A DNA stretch of 64,000 bases from Phycobacter azelaicus. GTDB lineage: Bacteria > Pseudomonadota > Alphaproteobacteria > Rhodobacterales > Rhodobacteraceae. The stretch spans positions 3,380,001 through 3,444,000 of the forward strand of contig NZ_WKFH01000003.1 of NCBI RefSeq assembly GCF_014884385.1. Direction: 5' to 3'. The translations under genes were made by a program, and so were the position numbers. The notes under the pieces were generated by a model. It did no database searches, was not told the DNA's origin, and saw only the letters and a program-made list of their open reading frames with translations. Shown here in pieces: positions 7,754 through 17,295 of the stretch (within the stretch, counting starts at the first letter, position 1; each line of letters begins with the position of its first letter).

Positions 7754-9517
7754 CTAGCCTGCAAGACGGTCCTGGTCGAATGCGGCATAGGCATCACCAT
7801 AAGCACCGGAAGCCGAAGAAAGGGCTTCAGTCATCGCCTTTGCAGAGGGTTTGAACTGCGCAACCAGCCGCGCCAGCTCACCAGCCGCTTCCTGAAGGGA
7901 CTTGCCCTGCTCGCTCGACTTCAGCACCATGCTTGCGTTCTGCTGCGTCACACGGTCGAGTTCGGTCATTCCGGAATTGATCTCGGAAATCGTCGACGCC
8001 TGCTCCCCCGAAGATGCGGAGATCTGGCTGACGAGATCCGAGACGGATTTAATCTTTCCAATAATCTCTTCCAACGACTTACCGGCCTCATCGACCAGTT
8101 CCACGCCGATCTTGACCTTTTCAGAGCTGCTTTGGATCAGTCCACGGATTTCATTCGCGGAATTGGCAGATTTCAGCGCCAGGGAGCGCACCTCGGAAGC
8201 AACCACTGCAAATCCGCGACCGGCATCACCGGCTCGTGCTGCCTCAACGCCTGCATTCAGCGCCAACAGGTTGGTCTGGAAAGAAATATCATCAATCACG
8301 CTGTTGATATCTGAAATCTTTTCAGAGGCTTCGTTTATTTCTTTCATGGCATCCACGGTACGCACCACAATCTCGCCGCTGCGCTGAACCTCGGCGGTGG
8401 TGTTTGCAATAGTAGCTTCCACTTCGCGTGTCTGCTCCGTGGCAGAACGAACACTCGACGTTATGCTGTCGAGCGCTGCTGCGGTCTGTTCCAGGGTCGC
8501 CGCCTGGTTTTCGGTACGCCGGGACAAGTTGTCGGTTCCAACAGCCATATCACCGGTTTGGCGCTCAATACTATCGACTGTCGACAGCACGCGGCCGATG
8601 ACATCATCCAGAGTTTCGGCCGTCTGATTAAAATCAGTGCGCAGCCCAACGTATTCGCCGCTCATGTCCTTGGTGATGCGATATGAAAGGTTCCCCGACG
8701 ACAGATTATTGAGCGCATTGGCCAGTTCCTGCACGACCTCGGCCTGTTCACGGGCGGCAGCCCGCGATTTGCCTTCCAACTCCGCATTGGCCCGCATGGC
8801 ATCGACGAATTCCTCAACAGCAGCAGCAAGCCGCCCCAGCTCATCACCGCGATCTTGTTCAGGAACTTCGCTTTCGGTATCCCCGTTTCGCAAAGCATCA
8901 ATGCGGTCCACGATTCGGTCCAAAGGTCGCGTCACCGAGGCCGCCGAGAAGTAGACAATGAGGCCGATCACACCACAGATCGCGAGGCCAATGATGGCAG
9001 ACTGCAGATACAGAGCTGAAATCGTTTCCTGGATTGCGCTGTTCTCGAACCCCATGACCATTTCACCCACGAGGGTACCATCACTTAGCAGAATCGGAAA
9101 TTTGACATAAACAACCTGGTTCGCCTCGATCGACTTTTCCGCTTCGGGATCTTCCAACAGCGATGAAACCGCCCCCATGAACTCTTCCCGTCGCCCTTCC
9201 ACCACAAAGGTCTCCGCAAAGCTCTCTCCGTCCACCACGACCTGGGCGAAGACCGCATTTTTCATCTCCGCAACGCCCTGAAGCGCCCCCAGCGCGGCAT
9301 CACCATTGAAATCCCAAACGGCGGCGGCTACCGGTGGTCCGACAAAGCGCTGTGCCAGTTGGACCTCATTTTCAAACGCATCGATCAAAGCGCTGCTGTG
9401 CTTGGACGCCCAGAAGACCGTGTAGGCCACGTTGGATACAAGGATACAAGCCAGGATCGGGAGTAGAAGTTTTCTCTTGATTGACATGCCAAGGAGTTTT
9501 GTCAGCTTGCGTTTCAT
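7754..9517 (-). CDS. Methyl-accepting chemotaxis protein
   Basis: About 587 residues. An N-terminal membrane helix (about 14-34) is followed by a periplasmic sensor of some 140 residues, a second helix (about 178-200), a HAMP domain ([20 protein letters not shown]), and a long cytoplasmic coiled coil. The coiled coil carries the hallmark hairpin tip [21 protein letters not shown] / [14 protein letters not shown] that binds CheA and CheW. Start chosen at [11 protein letters not shown] because GGAG lies 8 bases upstream; a TTG seven codons earlier is less likely. Downstream of the periplasmic binding-protein gene on the same strand, which may supply its ligand-binding partner (inference). Ligand unknown. 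Confidence 0.93.
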   Translation of the reverse strand: MKRKLTKLLGMSIKRKLLLPILACILVSNVAYTVFWASKHSSALIDAFENEVQLAQRFVGPPVAAAVWDFNGDAALGALQGVAEMKNAVFAQVVVDGESFAETFVVEGRREEFMGAVSSLLEDPEAEKSIEANQVVYVKFPILLSDGTLVGEMVMGFENSAIQETISALYLQSAIIGLAICGVIGLIVYFSAASVTRPLDRIVDRIDALRNGDTESEVPEQDRGDELGRLAAAVEEFVDAMRANAELEGKSRAAAREQAEVVQELANALNNLSSGNLSYRITKDMSGEYVGLRTDFNQTAETLDDVIGRVLSTVDSIERQTGDMAVGTDNLSRRTENQAATLEQTAAALDSITSSVRSATEQTREVEATIANTTAEVQRSGEIVVRTVDAMKEINEASEKISDINSVIDDISFQTNLLALNAGVEAARAGDAGRGFAVVASEVRSLALKSANSANEIRGLIQSSSEKVKIGVELVDEAGKSLEEIIGKIKSVSDLVSQISASSGEQASTISEINSGMTELDRVTQQNASMVLKSSEQGKSLQEAAGELARLVAQFKPSAKAMTEALSSASGAYGDAYAAFDQDRLAG

Positions 9518-9695
9518 TTCAGAGCTCCGGTTTGACAACGCTCAGTTGCCATCTTTGTGGTCATAGCTGCCGGCCGGGTCGCTGCATGGCCTTGCAGGCT
9601 GTTCTCGAATTGCATGGCCTTCAAGTCTTCGACACCTGAACCACTCGTAGACAGGGCGGGCTCATCCGTTCAGATTGCCCATTCTGCTTGATCGA

Positions 9696-9717
9696 GGACG
9701 CCTTATGGCGTCCTTTT
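9696..9717. other. Hairpin between the chemoreceptor and binding-protein genes
   Basis: GGACGCC and GGCGTCC pair around TTAT, followed by TTTT on the plus strand. Flanking genes are both on the minus strand, where no T-tract follows, so its role as a terminator is doubtful. Confidence 0.3.
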
Positions 9718-9788
9718 GAAGTTTCACGGCTGCTGCTGCAGCAACAGAGGGTGGGCGTTGCAGCCCAGCCCTCCGCGAGGATGGAGCG

Positions 9789-10565
9789 TCAGTAAGACAG
9801 ATAGTTATCCTCAAGGGCAGCACGATACTTTTCGGTCCACCGCGTATTGATTTCCTGAATACTGCCGTCTGCCTCAAGCTCGGCAAAGCAACGATCAAAT
9901 TCAGCTGCTAGCGCCGGGTCCCTGAAACTCATGGCATAGGGGCTGGGATCGAAGATGGCGCGGAATTCGATCGGCTGGCTGGCATCAACACCGGAGGAAG
10001 CGCCTGCCTCCTGGAGTTGGCGACTGAATTCGGCAAACAGCATACCATCGCCCAGAATGCCATTGACGCGTTTGCCGTAAAGCAGCTTGCTCTGGGTCTT
10101 TTGATCGGCCATCTCACGATAGGACTTGAATGTTGACGTCACATCCCCCAGCCCGGGAATAATGTTGCTGGCTCCTTCGAATGCGACGATGTTCCAACCT
10201 TCCAGATCGGCCAGGTCGTCCGCCTGCTGCTCCGAGGAGGTCAAGAAGGACACGCCGTTCTGATAGTTGATATAGGCTTGGGTCTGGGTCCCGGCTGTTG
10301 GCATGCCGACCGGCACCGTTGCCACCGCATCGCCAGAACCATTCTCGAACGACTGCCAATGACGCGTAAAGGGCTGCACCACAAAGGTAGTTGTGTGGCC
10401 ACAGTGCCCCAGAACGGTGGAGATGATCTCAGCCTCACGGCCGGTTCCGTCCTGATTGATCATCGGAGGCAGATCTCCCGCCATCACGGTGATTTCTGCC
10501 GCCATGGCGGAATGCGAAAAGAACAGGAAAGATGCAGACAGACAGGCTGCAATACCGATTTTCAT
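9789..10565 (-). CDS. Periplasmic solute-binding protein, family 3 (orphan)
   Basis: 258 residues with a signal peptide (MKIGIAACLSASFLFFSHSAMA, cleavage after AMA-A) and the fold of amino-acid-type extracellular binding proteins: ITVMAGDLPPM at the N-terminus, internal repeats of alpha/beta type, and a C-terminal FDRCFAELEADGSIQEINTRWTEKY. No ABC permease or ATPase gene lies nearby, so it may act with the neighbouring chemoreceptor or serve a transporter elsewhere. Ligand unknown; divergence from typical amino-acid binders makes a polar amino acid only a guess. Confidence 0.8.
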   Translation of the reverse strand: MKIGIAACLSASFLFFSHSAMAAEITVMAGDLPPMINQDGTGREAEIISTVLGHCGHTTTFVVQPFTRHWQSFENGSGDAVATVPVGMPTAGTQTQAYINYQNGVSFLTSSEQQADDLADLEGWNIVAFEGASNIIPGLGDVTSTFKSYREMADQKTQSKLLYGKRVNGILGDGMLFAEFSRQLQEAGASSGVDASQPIEFRAIFDPSPYAMSFRDPALAAEFDRCFAELEADGSIQEINTRWTEKYRAALEDNYLSY

Positions 10566-10915
10566 GTTTGGCTCCTAAATTGGTATGGAGCCATGGGACC
10601 CCCAAGGTCTTAAGGCCCTCTTAGGAAAAAGACTTGGATTTTCTGCACCTGCGCAATAACTCCGTCAAATAAACCTCAGCTTAGAAATTGTGCGTCTCCC
10701 GGGGTGACAACCGCATAGGGCGCGTAAGATAATTGCGCCAGCTACCCAAAATTCGGAAGAAAAACGTCTCCTTGCGCAACTCCGAAAACGGTCTGATCCG
10801 AATCGCAGGAGCTTTCAGATCCTCCTCACAGTCCGGCCGCACTCCGGAAGATCATGCAAAAAGGGCCCCGCATCAGGGACCCTTTTCAGTTCATAGAAGA
10901 TAGAGCGATCGCGCC
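10566..10915. other. Intergenic region between gcvP and the binding-protein gene
   Basis: 350 bp holding the gcvP terminator (10856-10885) and, presumably, the promoter of the minus-strand gene ending at 9789. I see no coding sequence and no confident promoter elements. Confidence 0.6.
10856..10885 (-). terminator. Intrinsic terminator of the gcvTHP operon
   Basis: On the minus strand AAAGGGTCCC pairs with GGGGCCCTTT (10876-10885 with 10860-10869, one G-U pair, six-base loop) and runs into TTTTTGC. It lies about 30 bp after the gcvP stop. Confidence 0.8.
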
Positions 10916-13765
10916 CTATTCAGCCGCCTCGGCATAGTCCTCCAGCGGCGGGCACGTGCAGATCAGATGACGGTCGCCATAGACGTTGTCCACGCGGTTC
11001 ACCGGCGGCCAGTATTTGTCCACACGGAAAGCGCCGGGGGGGAAACAGCCTTGTTCGCGGCTGTAGGGGCGATCCCAGTCCTTGACCAAATCCTCCATCG
11101 TGTGCGGCGCGTGTTTCAGCGGATTGTTCTCCCCGTCGATACGTCCCTCTTCGATGTCACGGATTTCGTCACGGATCGACAGCATTGCATCGCAGAACCG
11201 GTCCAGCTCTGCTTTCGTCTCCGATTCCGTCGGCTCCACCATCAGAGTACCGGCCACCGGCCAGCTCATGGTCGGCGCATGAAAACCGCTATCGATCAGG
11301 CGCTTGGCCACATCATCCACGGTTACGTGGGCGCTGTCTGCAAAGGGGCGCGTGTCAAGAATGCACTCATGTGCAACCCGTCCGGTCGGCCCTTTGTAAA
11401 GGACGTCATAGGCCCCTTCGAGCCGCTTGGCGATGTAGTTGGCATTGAGGATGGCAACCTTGGTTGCCTGGGTCATGCCTGCGCCTCCCATCATCAGGCA
11501 ATAGGCCCAGCTGATGGTCAGGATCGATGCAGAACCAAAGGGCGCACCCGAGACAGGCCCCTCTTCCCCTCCGGTTTCCGGGTGGCCCGGCAGATGCGGC
11601 ACCAGATGCGATTTCACACCAATCGGTCCCATGCCGGGGCCACCGCCGCCATGCGGGATGGCAAAGGTCTTGTGCAGGTTAAGATGGCTGACATCGCCGC
11701 CGAGATCACCAGGACGGCTGAGGCCCACCATAGCGTTCATGTTGGCACCATCGATATAGACCTGACCACCGAATTCATGAGTGATATCGCACACCTCATG
11801 CACGGTTTCCTCGAACACGCCATGGGTCGAGGGGTAGGTGATCATGCAACCCGCCAGATTGTCGCGGTGCTTTTCCGCCTTGGCGCGGAAGTCATCGAGG
11901 TCGATGTCGCCGTTTTCGGCCGATTTGACGACGACAACCTTCCAGCCCACCATCTGAGCCGAGGCCGGGTTGGTACCATGCGCAGAGACTGGGATCAGGC
12001 AGATGTTGCGGTGCCCTTCCCCTCGCGCGCGGTGGTAGGCCGCGATGGTCAGAAGACCCGCATATTCGCCCTGTGCGCCGGAATTGGGCTGCATCGAGAT
12101 ATCGTCATAGCCGGTAATCTCGCACAGCTTTTGCGACAGGTCGGTGACCATCTCGCTATAGCCCTCGGTCTGATCGGCCGGTGCAAAGGGGTGAATATGG
12201 GCAAATTCGGGCCAACTGAGTGGCATCATTTCCGCCGCCGCGTTCAGCTTCATGGTGCAGGAGCCAAGCGGAATCATCGCCCGGTCCAGAGCCAGATCGC
12301 GGTCCGCCAGACGACGCATGTAGCGCATCATCTCTGTCTCGGCCCGGTTCATGTGGAAAATCGGATGTGTCAGATAGTCCGAGGTCCGGTGCAGGTTCTC
12401 TGGCACACGGTATTCCGGGGTGAAATCGTCATCCTTGCGGACAATGCCAAAGGCGCGCCAGACGGCCTCGATGGTTTCGGGGCGGGTGGTCTCATCAAGG
12501 GTGATGCCGACACGGGTTTCTCCGACACGACGCAGGTTGATACCCTCATCCACGGCGGATTTCAGCACCGCCGCCTGCAGCGGGCCCACATCCACGGTGA
12601 TGGTGTCAAAGAACACCTTGGGATCGACCTTGAACCCGGCTTCTTCGAGGCCCTTGGCCAGACGCACCGTCTTGCGGTGGATGCGCTGCGCGATGGCTTT
12701 GAGGCCCTTGGGGCCATGAAACACGCCATACATCGATGCCATGACAGCCAGCAGAGCCTGCGCCGTGCAGACGTTGGAGGTCGCCTTTTCGCGCCGGATG
12801 TGCTGCTCACGGGTTTGCAGCGACAGACGGTAGGCCTTGTTGCCATGGGCATCGATAGAAACGCCCACAATGCGCCCCGGCATCGCCCGCTTGTAGGCGT
12901 CCTTCGATGCCATATAGGCCGCGTGCGGCCCCCCTGCTCCCATAGGCACGCCAAAGCGCTGCGTCGAGCCAACAGCGATATCCGCCCCCATGGCGCCGGG
13001 TTCTTTTAGCAGCGTCAGCGCCAGAGGGTCGGCGGTGACCACGGCAATAGCCTTGTGTGAATGCAGCTTTTCGATATGCGGCGTGAAATCGGTCACGTGA
13101 CCATAGGTGCCCGGATACTGGAAGATCGCACCGAAGACTTGCTCGGGGTCCATCTTCTCAGGGTTGCCCACGATAACTTCGATCCCCAACGGCTCCGCGC
13201 GGGTTTTCATAACGGCGATGTTCTGCGGGTGGCAGTCGCGGTCGATGAAAAACGCCTTGGCCTTGGATTTGGCGACGCGCTGCGCCATGGTCATCGCCTC
13301 GGCGCAGGCGGTCGCTTCATCCAGAAGCGAGGCATTGGCAATCTCAAGACCAGTAAGGTCCGAGATCATTGTCTGGAAGTTCAAAAGCGCCTCAAGCCGC
13401 CCTTGGGAAATTTCCGGCTGATAGGGCGTATAAGCGGTATACCAGGCCGGATTTTCCAGAATGTTGCGCTGGATCGCAGGCGGGGTGACGGTGCCGTGAT
13501 AGCCCTGCCCGATGAGCGAGGTCATCACCTTGTTCTTCTGTGCGGTCTGGCGCATGTGGAACAACAGTTCGCGCTCGGACAGCGGACGGCCGAAATCAAG
13601 CGCAGCCTTCTGGCGGATTGAGGCCGGAACGGTCTCATCGATCAGCGCATCAAGGCTGTCGGCACCAACAACACGCAACATCTCCTCCATCTCCTGCGGA
13701 GAGGGGCCAATGTGGCGGCGGTTGGCAAAGTCATACGGAAGGTAGTCCGTCGGTTCAAAAGACAT
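10916..13765 (-). CDS. gcvP: Glycine dehydrogenase (decarboxylating), P-protein
   Basis: 949 residues, full length for the fused alpha-beta P-protein. It decarboxylates glycine using PLP and passes the aminomethyl group to the lipoyl arm of GcvH. The PLP lysine is Lys699 in [20 protein letters not shown]. The N-terminal half begins with [14 protein letters not shown], typical of the family. Last gene of a gcvT-gcvH-gcvP operon, 108 bp after gcvH, with its own terminator downstream. Regulation is through the glycine riboswitch ahead of gcvT. Confidence 0.97.
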   Translation of the reverse strand: MSFEPTDYLPYDFANRRHIGPSPQEMEEMLRVVGADSLDALIDETVPASIRQKAALDFGRPLSERELLFHMRQTAQKNKVMTSLIGQGYHGTVTPPAIQRNILENPAWYTAYTPYQPEISQGRLEALLNFQTMISDLTGLEIANASLLDEATACAEAMTMAQRVAKSKAKAFFIDRDCHPQNIAVMKTRAEPLGIEVIVGNPEKMDPEQVFGAIFQYPGTYGHVTDFTPHIEKLHSHKAIAVVTADPLALTLLKEPGAMGADIAVGSTQRFGVPMGAGGPHAAYMASKDAYKRAMPGRIVGVSIDAHGNKAYRLSLQTREQHIRREKATSNVCTAQALLAVMASMYGVFHGPKGLKAIAQRIHRKTVRLAKGLEEAGFKVDPKVFFDTITVDVGPLQAAVLKSAVDEGINLRRVGETRVGITLDETTRPETIEAVWRAFGIVRKDDDFTPEYRVPENLHRTSDYLTHPIFHMNRAETEMMRYMRRLADRDLALDRAMIPLGSCTMKLNAAAEMMPLSWPEFAHIHPFAPADQTEGYSEMVTDLSQKLCEITGYDDISMQPNSGAQGEYAGLLTIAAYHRARGEGHRNICLIPVSAHGTNPASAQMVGWKVVVVKSAENGDIDLDDFRAKAEKHRDNLAGCMITYPSTHGVFEETVHEVCDITHEFGGQVYIDGANMNAMVGLSRPGDLGGDVSHLNLHKTFAIPHGGGGPGMGPIGVKSHLVPHLPGHPETGGEEGPVSGAPFGSASILTISWAYCLMMGGAGMTQATKVAILNANYIAKRLEGAYDVLYKGPTGRVAHECILDTRPFADSAHVTVDDVAKRLIDSGFHAPTMSWPVAGTLMVEPTESETKAELDRFCDAMLSIRDEIRDIEEGRIDGENNPLKHAPHTMEDLVKDWDRPYSREQGCFPPGAFRVDKYWPPVNRVDNVYGDRHLICTCPPLEDYAEAAE

Positions 13766-13873
13766 GAGGCACCCCTTTGAGGATCATGAGTTCGGACAAC
13801 AGATAAGGCGTCGGGCTGGCCCGTTCGCGAGAGATTTTGCACCCCGCCGCAGCAGCGCGGCGGGGAAAGGTGA

Positions 13874-14233
13874 TCAGCCGATGAAGGCCTTGTAGCCAGC
13901 TTCGTCCATGTAGTCGTCCATCGGCGACAGGTCGGAGGCTTTGATTTTGAAGAACCAGGCGCCGCCTTCGGGGTCTTCGTTGACCTTGCCCGGCTCATCC
14001 ACGATGGCTTCGTTGATCTCAACGATCTCGCCATCCAATGGCGACAGAATGTCCGAGGCGGCCTTGACGGATTCAATCACCACGATCTCTTCGTCCTTGG
14101 TGACTTCGGTGCCAACCTCGGGCAGCTCCACAAAGACCACATCGCCCAGCTGTTCAGCCGCATGGGACGTAATGCCCACAGTGATGATCTCGCCCTCGGC
14201 CTGCAGCCACTCGTGTTCTTCGGTGTATTTCAT
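13874..14233 (-). CDS. gcvH: Glycine cleavage system H-protein
   Basis: 119 residues, usual length. Carries the lipoyl arm on Lys57 in the conserved VVIESVKAASD context and shuttles the aminomethyl intermediate from GcvP to GcvT and then to the dihydrolipoamide dehydrogenase (not encoded here). It lies 41 bp after gcvT in the same operon. Start MKYTEEHEW is standard for the family. Confidence 0.97.
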   Translation of the reverse strand: MKYTEEHEWLQAEGEIITVGITSHAAEQLGDVVFVELPEVGTEVTKDEEIVVIESVKAASDILSPLDGEIVEINEAIVDEPGKVNEDPEGGAWFFKIKASDLSPMDDYMDEAGYKAFIG

Positions 14234-14274
14234 GGTCTCGTTCCCTTTGAACCAATGCGCTTTGTTGTTTGAGT

Positions 14275-15414
14275 TCAGCGCTTGAAGTTGGCCGCCACGA
14301 AGGGCAGCGATGCAACGGTGACGGGCACGCGCTTGCCGCGCAGCTCGCCGAATATCTGACTGCCTGGCGCGGCAAGGTCTGCTGGCACATAGCCCATGGC
14401 CACAGGGCCACCAACAGTGGGGCCAAAGCCGCCCGAGGTAATTTTGCCGATGGGCGCGCCGCCCTCTGCTTCGGCAAAGAGTTCAACGCCTTCGCGCATG
14501 GGCGCGCGTCCCTCGGGCCTTAGGCCAACGCGGCGCTGGACCGCACCATCAGCCATCTCCGCAAAGACCGCCGCAGCACCGGGGAAACCGCCCTCGCGGT
14601 CGCCGCCAGCGCGGCGCACCTTCTGGATTGCCCAGGTTAGCGAAGCCGCAGCGGGGCGGGTTTCAGCATCGATATCATGACCATAAAGGCAAAGACCGCC
14701 CTCAAGACGCAAGGAGTCCCGCGCACCAAGGCCGATCGGCTCCACATCGGCATGCGCCAACAGACGGCGGGCAAATTCCTCGGCCTGTGTTGCGGGTACG
14801 GAAATCTCGTAGCCATCCTCACCGGTGTAGCCCGAGCGAGAGACCCAGATTTCCACACCATCCGCGTCAAGCGTTGCCACATCCATGAATTTCATCTCAG
14901 CCGCTGCCGGAACGATAGAGGACAAGACCGCCTCTGCCGCAGGCCCTTGCAGCGCCAGCAGCGCCCGATCGACCACCTCGGTTACGATGACGGCAGGCTC
15001 AAGCGCAGCTTTCATGCGGGCGATGTCGGCTTCTTTGCAAGCGGCATTGACCACAACAAAAAGATGATCGCCGCGATTGGCGAACATCAGGTCATCCTCT
15101 ATGCCCCCCTTGTCATTGGTGAAAAGACCGTACCTCTGACGCCCCTCCTTGAGACCCAGAACATCCATCGGCACCAACGTTTCGAATGCTTCGGCCACGG
15201 CCTTATAGCTGTCGGACTTGAGGATAACCTGACCCATGTGGCTGACGTCAAAGAGGCCCGCCTTGGCACGGGTGTGTTTGTGCTCGCCCATGATCCCCAT
15301 TGGGTATTGCACCGGCATCAGGTACCCCGCGAAGGGCACCATCTTGCCGCCGAGTTCTTCATGCAGGGCAAAAAGAGGCGTCTTTTTCAATTCAGACGTG
15401 GTTTCGTCAGACAT
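14275..15414 (-). CDS. gcvT: Aminomethyltransferase, T-protein
   Basis: 379 residues. Transfers the methylene group from aminomethyl-lipoyl-GcvH to tetrahydrofolate, releasing ammonia. Family marks include PLFALHEELGGKMVPFAGYLMPVQYP near the N-terminus, LFDVSHMGQ, and RSGYTGEDGYEI in the folate-binding domain, with an OB-like C-terminal domain. The frame opens seven codons earlier; MSDETTSELKK is the likelier start, though the ribosome site is weak for both. First gene of the operon; the leader of about 95-280 bp upstream is a tandem glycine riboswitch. Confidence 0.95.
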   Translation of the reverse strand: MSDETTSELKKTPLFALHEELGGKMVPFAGYLMPVQYPMGIMGEHKHTRAKAGLFDVSHMGQVILKSDSYKAVAEAFETLVPMDVLGLKEGRQRYGLFTNDKGGIEDDLMFANRGDHLFVVVNAACKEADIARMKAALEPAVIVTEVVDRALLALQGPAAEAVLSSIVPAAAEMKFMDVATLDADGVEIWVSRSGYTGEDGYEISVPATQAEEFARRLLAHADVEPIGLGARDSLRLEGGLCLYGHDIDAETRPAAASLTWAIQKVRRAGGDREGGFPGAAAVFAEMADGAVQRRVGLRPEGRAPMREGVELFAEAEGGAPIGKITSGGFGPTVGGPVAMGYVPADLAAPGSQIFGELRGKRVPVTVASLPFVAANFKR

Positions 15415-15507
15415 GCGCGTCCGTCCCGTTGTCACGGCCGGTCCGATCCATCTGCGCGAATGGGTCCGGCATCCAAGTTTCGCGCAGATTGACCCTGCAC
15501 ACTTCGA

Positions 15508-15695
15508 TGCCCCCTCTGTCCTTGCTGCCTGAGATCGCTATCCCTTCGGCGCCCCGGATCTGTCCGGGATCTCTCCAGAGTTCATTGCGCAGGCGGTCCC
15601 TGTGGCCTGAGAGTTTCCGGGGCGGTTGCTCCTTCGGCACCACTTTGGAGCGATACGATTCTGCCCCGCTGCGGTTCTCCCGTCTGCGCGCCGCG
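15508..15695 (-). ncRNA. Tandem glycine riboswitch (gcvT leader)
   Basis: Read on the minus strand, two glycine aptamers follow each other. The first shows GACGGGAGAACCGC, then GGTGCCGAAGGAGCAA, then GGAAACTCTCAGGCCACAGG. The second shows CTGGAGAGATCCCGG, then GGCGCCGAAGGGATAGC, then ATCTCAGGCAGCAAGGACAG. The paired GCCGAAGG and CTCAGGC cores are diagnostic. It sits directly before gcvT, so glycine should switch on gcvTHP, as known for this class. The exact expression platform was not resolved. Confidence 0.93.
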
Positions 15696-15774
15696 ACACT
15701 AGCAGCGCACCGCCCTCCATTCAAGACGCAAACAAGGCGATAATTGTCGCTTTTGCTTTACCTGCCTGCTGGTA

Positions 15775-17226
15775 TCAGAACAGGTTGAAATACTCGGCCT
15801 GCTCCCACTCCGAAATGGTGCTCAGGTAACGCTCCCATTCGAACCGCTTGAGGTGGCTCAGATAGGTACTGAAATCGTCACCGAGCGCCGCTGCAAACAC
15901 AGTAGAGGCCTCAAAGGCTTCCAGCGCTTCCCCCAAGGATGCAGGCAGCTTCTCTGCCTCCCCTTCGTAAGGAGAGGTCGTGGGAGGAGGCGCCGCCAGC
16001 CCTGCCTTGATCCCTTCCGCCCCTGCGATCAGCTGGGCAGCAAAGGCATAATAGGGGTTGGCAGAACTGTCGGGCGCACGGTTCTCGATCCGACTGGCGG
16101 GATCACGGGATGCCGTCAGCGCCCGCAGCATGGCGCCGCGATTGTCCGACCCCCATTGGATGAGGTTTGGAGCCAGCTGATAGGGTTGATAGCGCTTGTA
16201 GCTGTTGACCGTCGGCGCGATCATCAGGGAGGCCGCCTTCGCATGGGTCAGGAGGCCCGCGATCCATCCCGAGGCTGCGACGGTGAGATCGCCCGCCGCT
16301 TCGGGCATGAAAAGGTTGCGCCCGGTGGCAATGTCCTGCACCGACTGATGCACATGCCAGCCGTTGGCCATGGCGTTTTCAAGCCTGGGCTTGGCCATGA
16401 AACTGGCGTGCATCCCTTCGGCGGCACAGACCTCTTTCACCATGGTGCGGAACATCACCATGGCATCGGCCTGGGTCATCGGATCCGCTGGGGCAAACGT
16501 GAATTCGACCTGGCTCGGCCCCATCTCCACCTCGACCGAGCGCACCGGCAGCCGCAGACCTTGCGCATTGCGGCGAACAAGATCCAGCGCGCGCTCCATC
16601 TCGCCATAGCGTGTCTCGGTCAGGTACTGGTAGCCCTGCGCCAGATTGCGTGTTTGCACCGGTGCACCGGGCATGCCGCAGCGGCCATGATCGCGGGCGT
16701 CGTCGAGCCGCTCGTAGATCTGGAACTCCACCTCCAGCCCGAGGGTAGCCGCCATGCCCTGCCCTGCGAGGCGATCCACAGCCGTTTGCAGGACGGTATC
16801 CGAGGCAAAGGCAATCGGGTTGCCATCGCGCATTACCGGCGTGCACAACATCCAAGCGGAATGTGGCGACCACGGCAGCACCCGAAACGTTTCGGGGCGC
16901 GGCACCAGCATCACGTCGCTGGCGCCCCGCATCAAATGAGCAGGCCCCTTGGCAGCCTCGGACCAGACCGGAAAGGCAGTACGGTGCGAGGTGTCCTTGA
17001 GCAAGAGCGTCGAGGGTATATTCAGCCCTGCATCAAACACAGACGCAAAAGCCTCGGGCACAAGCGTCTTGCCACGCAATATGCCGTGCTGGTCGGCGAA
17101 AAGGACACGAATGGTTTCGATACCTTCCGCGGCCACCTGAGAGCAAAGGTCCTGCGCCAAGGCACTGGCATCGGAAGACAAGAGACCCATCTGGGCCAGC
17201 TTGCCGGTGGAATAGTCTCTGCCCAT
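15775..17226 (-). CDS. Glutamine-synthetase-like ligase
   Basis: About 483 residues of the glutamine synthetase superfamily: an N-terminal beta-grasp part (TIRVLFADQHGILRGKTL) and the catalytic barrel with LEVEFQIYE, NGWHVHQSV (ATP/glutamate region) and ENRAPDSSANPYYAFAA. It lacks the C-terminal adenylylation Tyr block of housekeeping GlnA and belongs with gamma-glutamyl-amide ligases that act on amines other than ammonia. It lies 69 bp after the Rieske oxygenase gene in the same direction, an arrangement recalling aniline catabolism, where a gamma-glutamylanilide synthase feeds a Rieske dioxygenase. Substrate here is unknown. Start chosen at MGRDYSTGKLAQ, preceded by AGAGGTGTG; 13 codons earlier is possible. 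Confidence 0.82.
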   Translation of the reverse strand: MGRDYSTGKLAQMGLLSSDASALAQDLCSQVAAEGIETIRVLFADQHGILRGKTLVPEAFASVFDAGLNIPSTLLLKDTSHRTAFPVWSEAAKGPAHLMRGASDVMLVPRPETFRVLPWSPHSAWMLCTPVMRDGNPIAFASDTVLQTAVDRLAGQGMAATLGLEVEFQIYERLDDARDHGRCGMPGAPVQTRNLAQGYQYLTETRYGEMERALDLVRRNAQGLRLPVRSVEVEMGPSQVEFTFAPADPMTQADAMVMFRTMVKEVCAAEGMHASFMAKPRLENAMANGWHVHQSVQDIATGRNLFMPEAAGDLTVAASGWIAGLLTHAKAASLMIAPTVNSYKRYQPYQLAPNLIQWGSDNRGAMLRALTASRDPASRIENRAPDSSANPYYAFAAQLIAGAEGIKAGLAAPPPTTSPYEGEAEKLPASLGEALEAFEASTVFAAALGDDFSTYLSHLKRFEWERYLSTISEWEQAEYFNLF

Positions 17227-17295
17227 CACACCTCTTTCATGGCTGCGCGCCGACTGGGTCGGCACTGGCTGCTCTGCGGATCGCTCCTAGAGGGG

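Noticed and set aside
9662..9898. 78-codon minus-strand frame after the binding-protein gene
   Set aside because: Overlaps the 3' end of the binding-protein gene in another frame, no features.
10967..13009. Long 680-codon plus-strand open frame
   Set aside because: It lies fully antisense to gcvP, whose protein is unmistakable; composition is His/Arg-rich shadow typical of GC-rich antisense frames.
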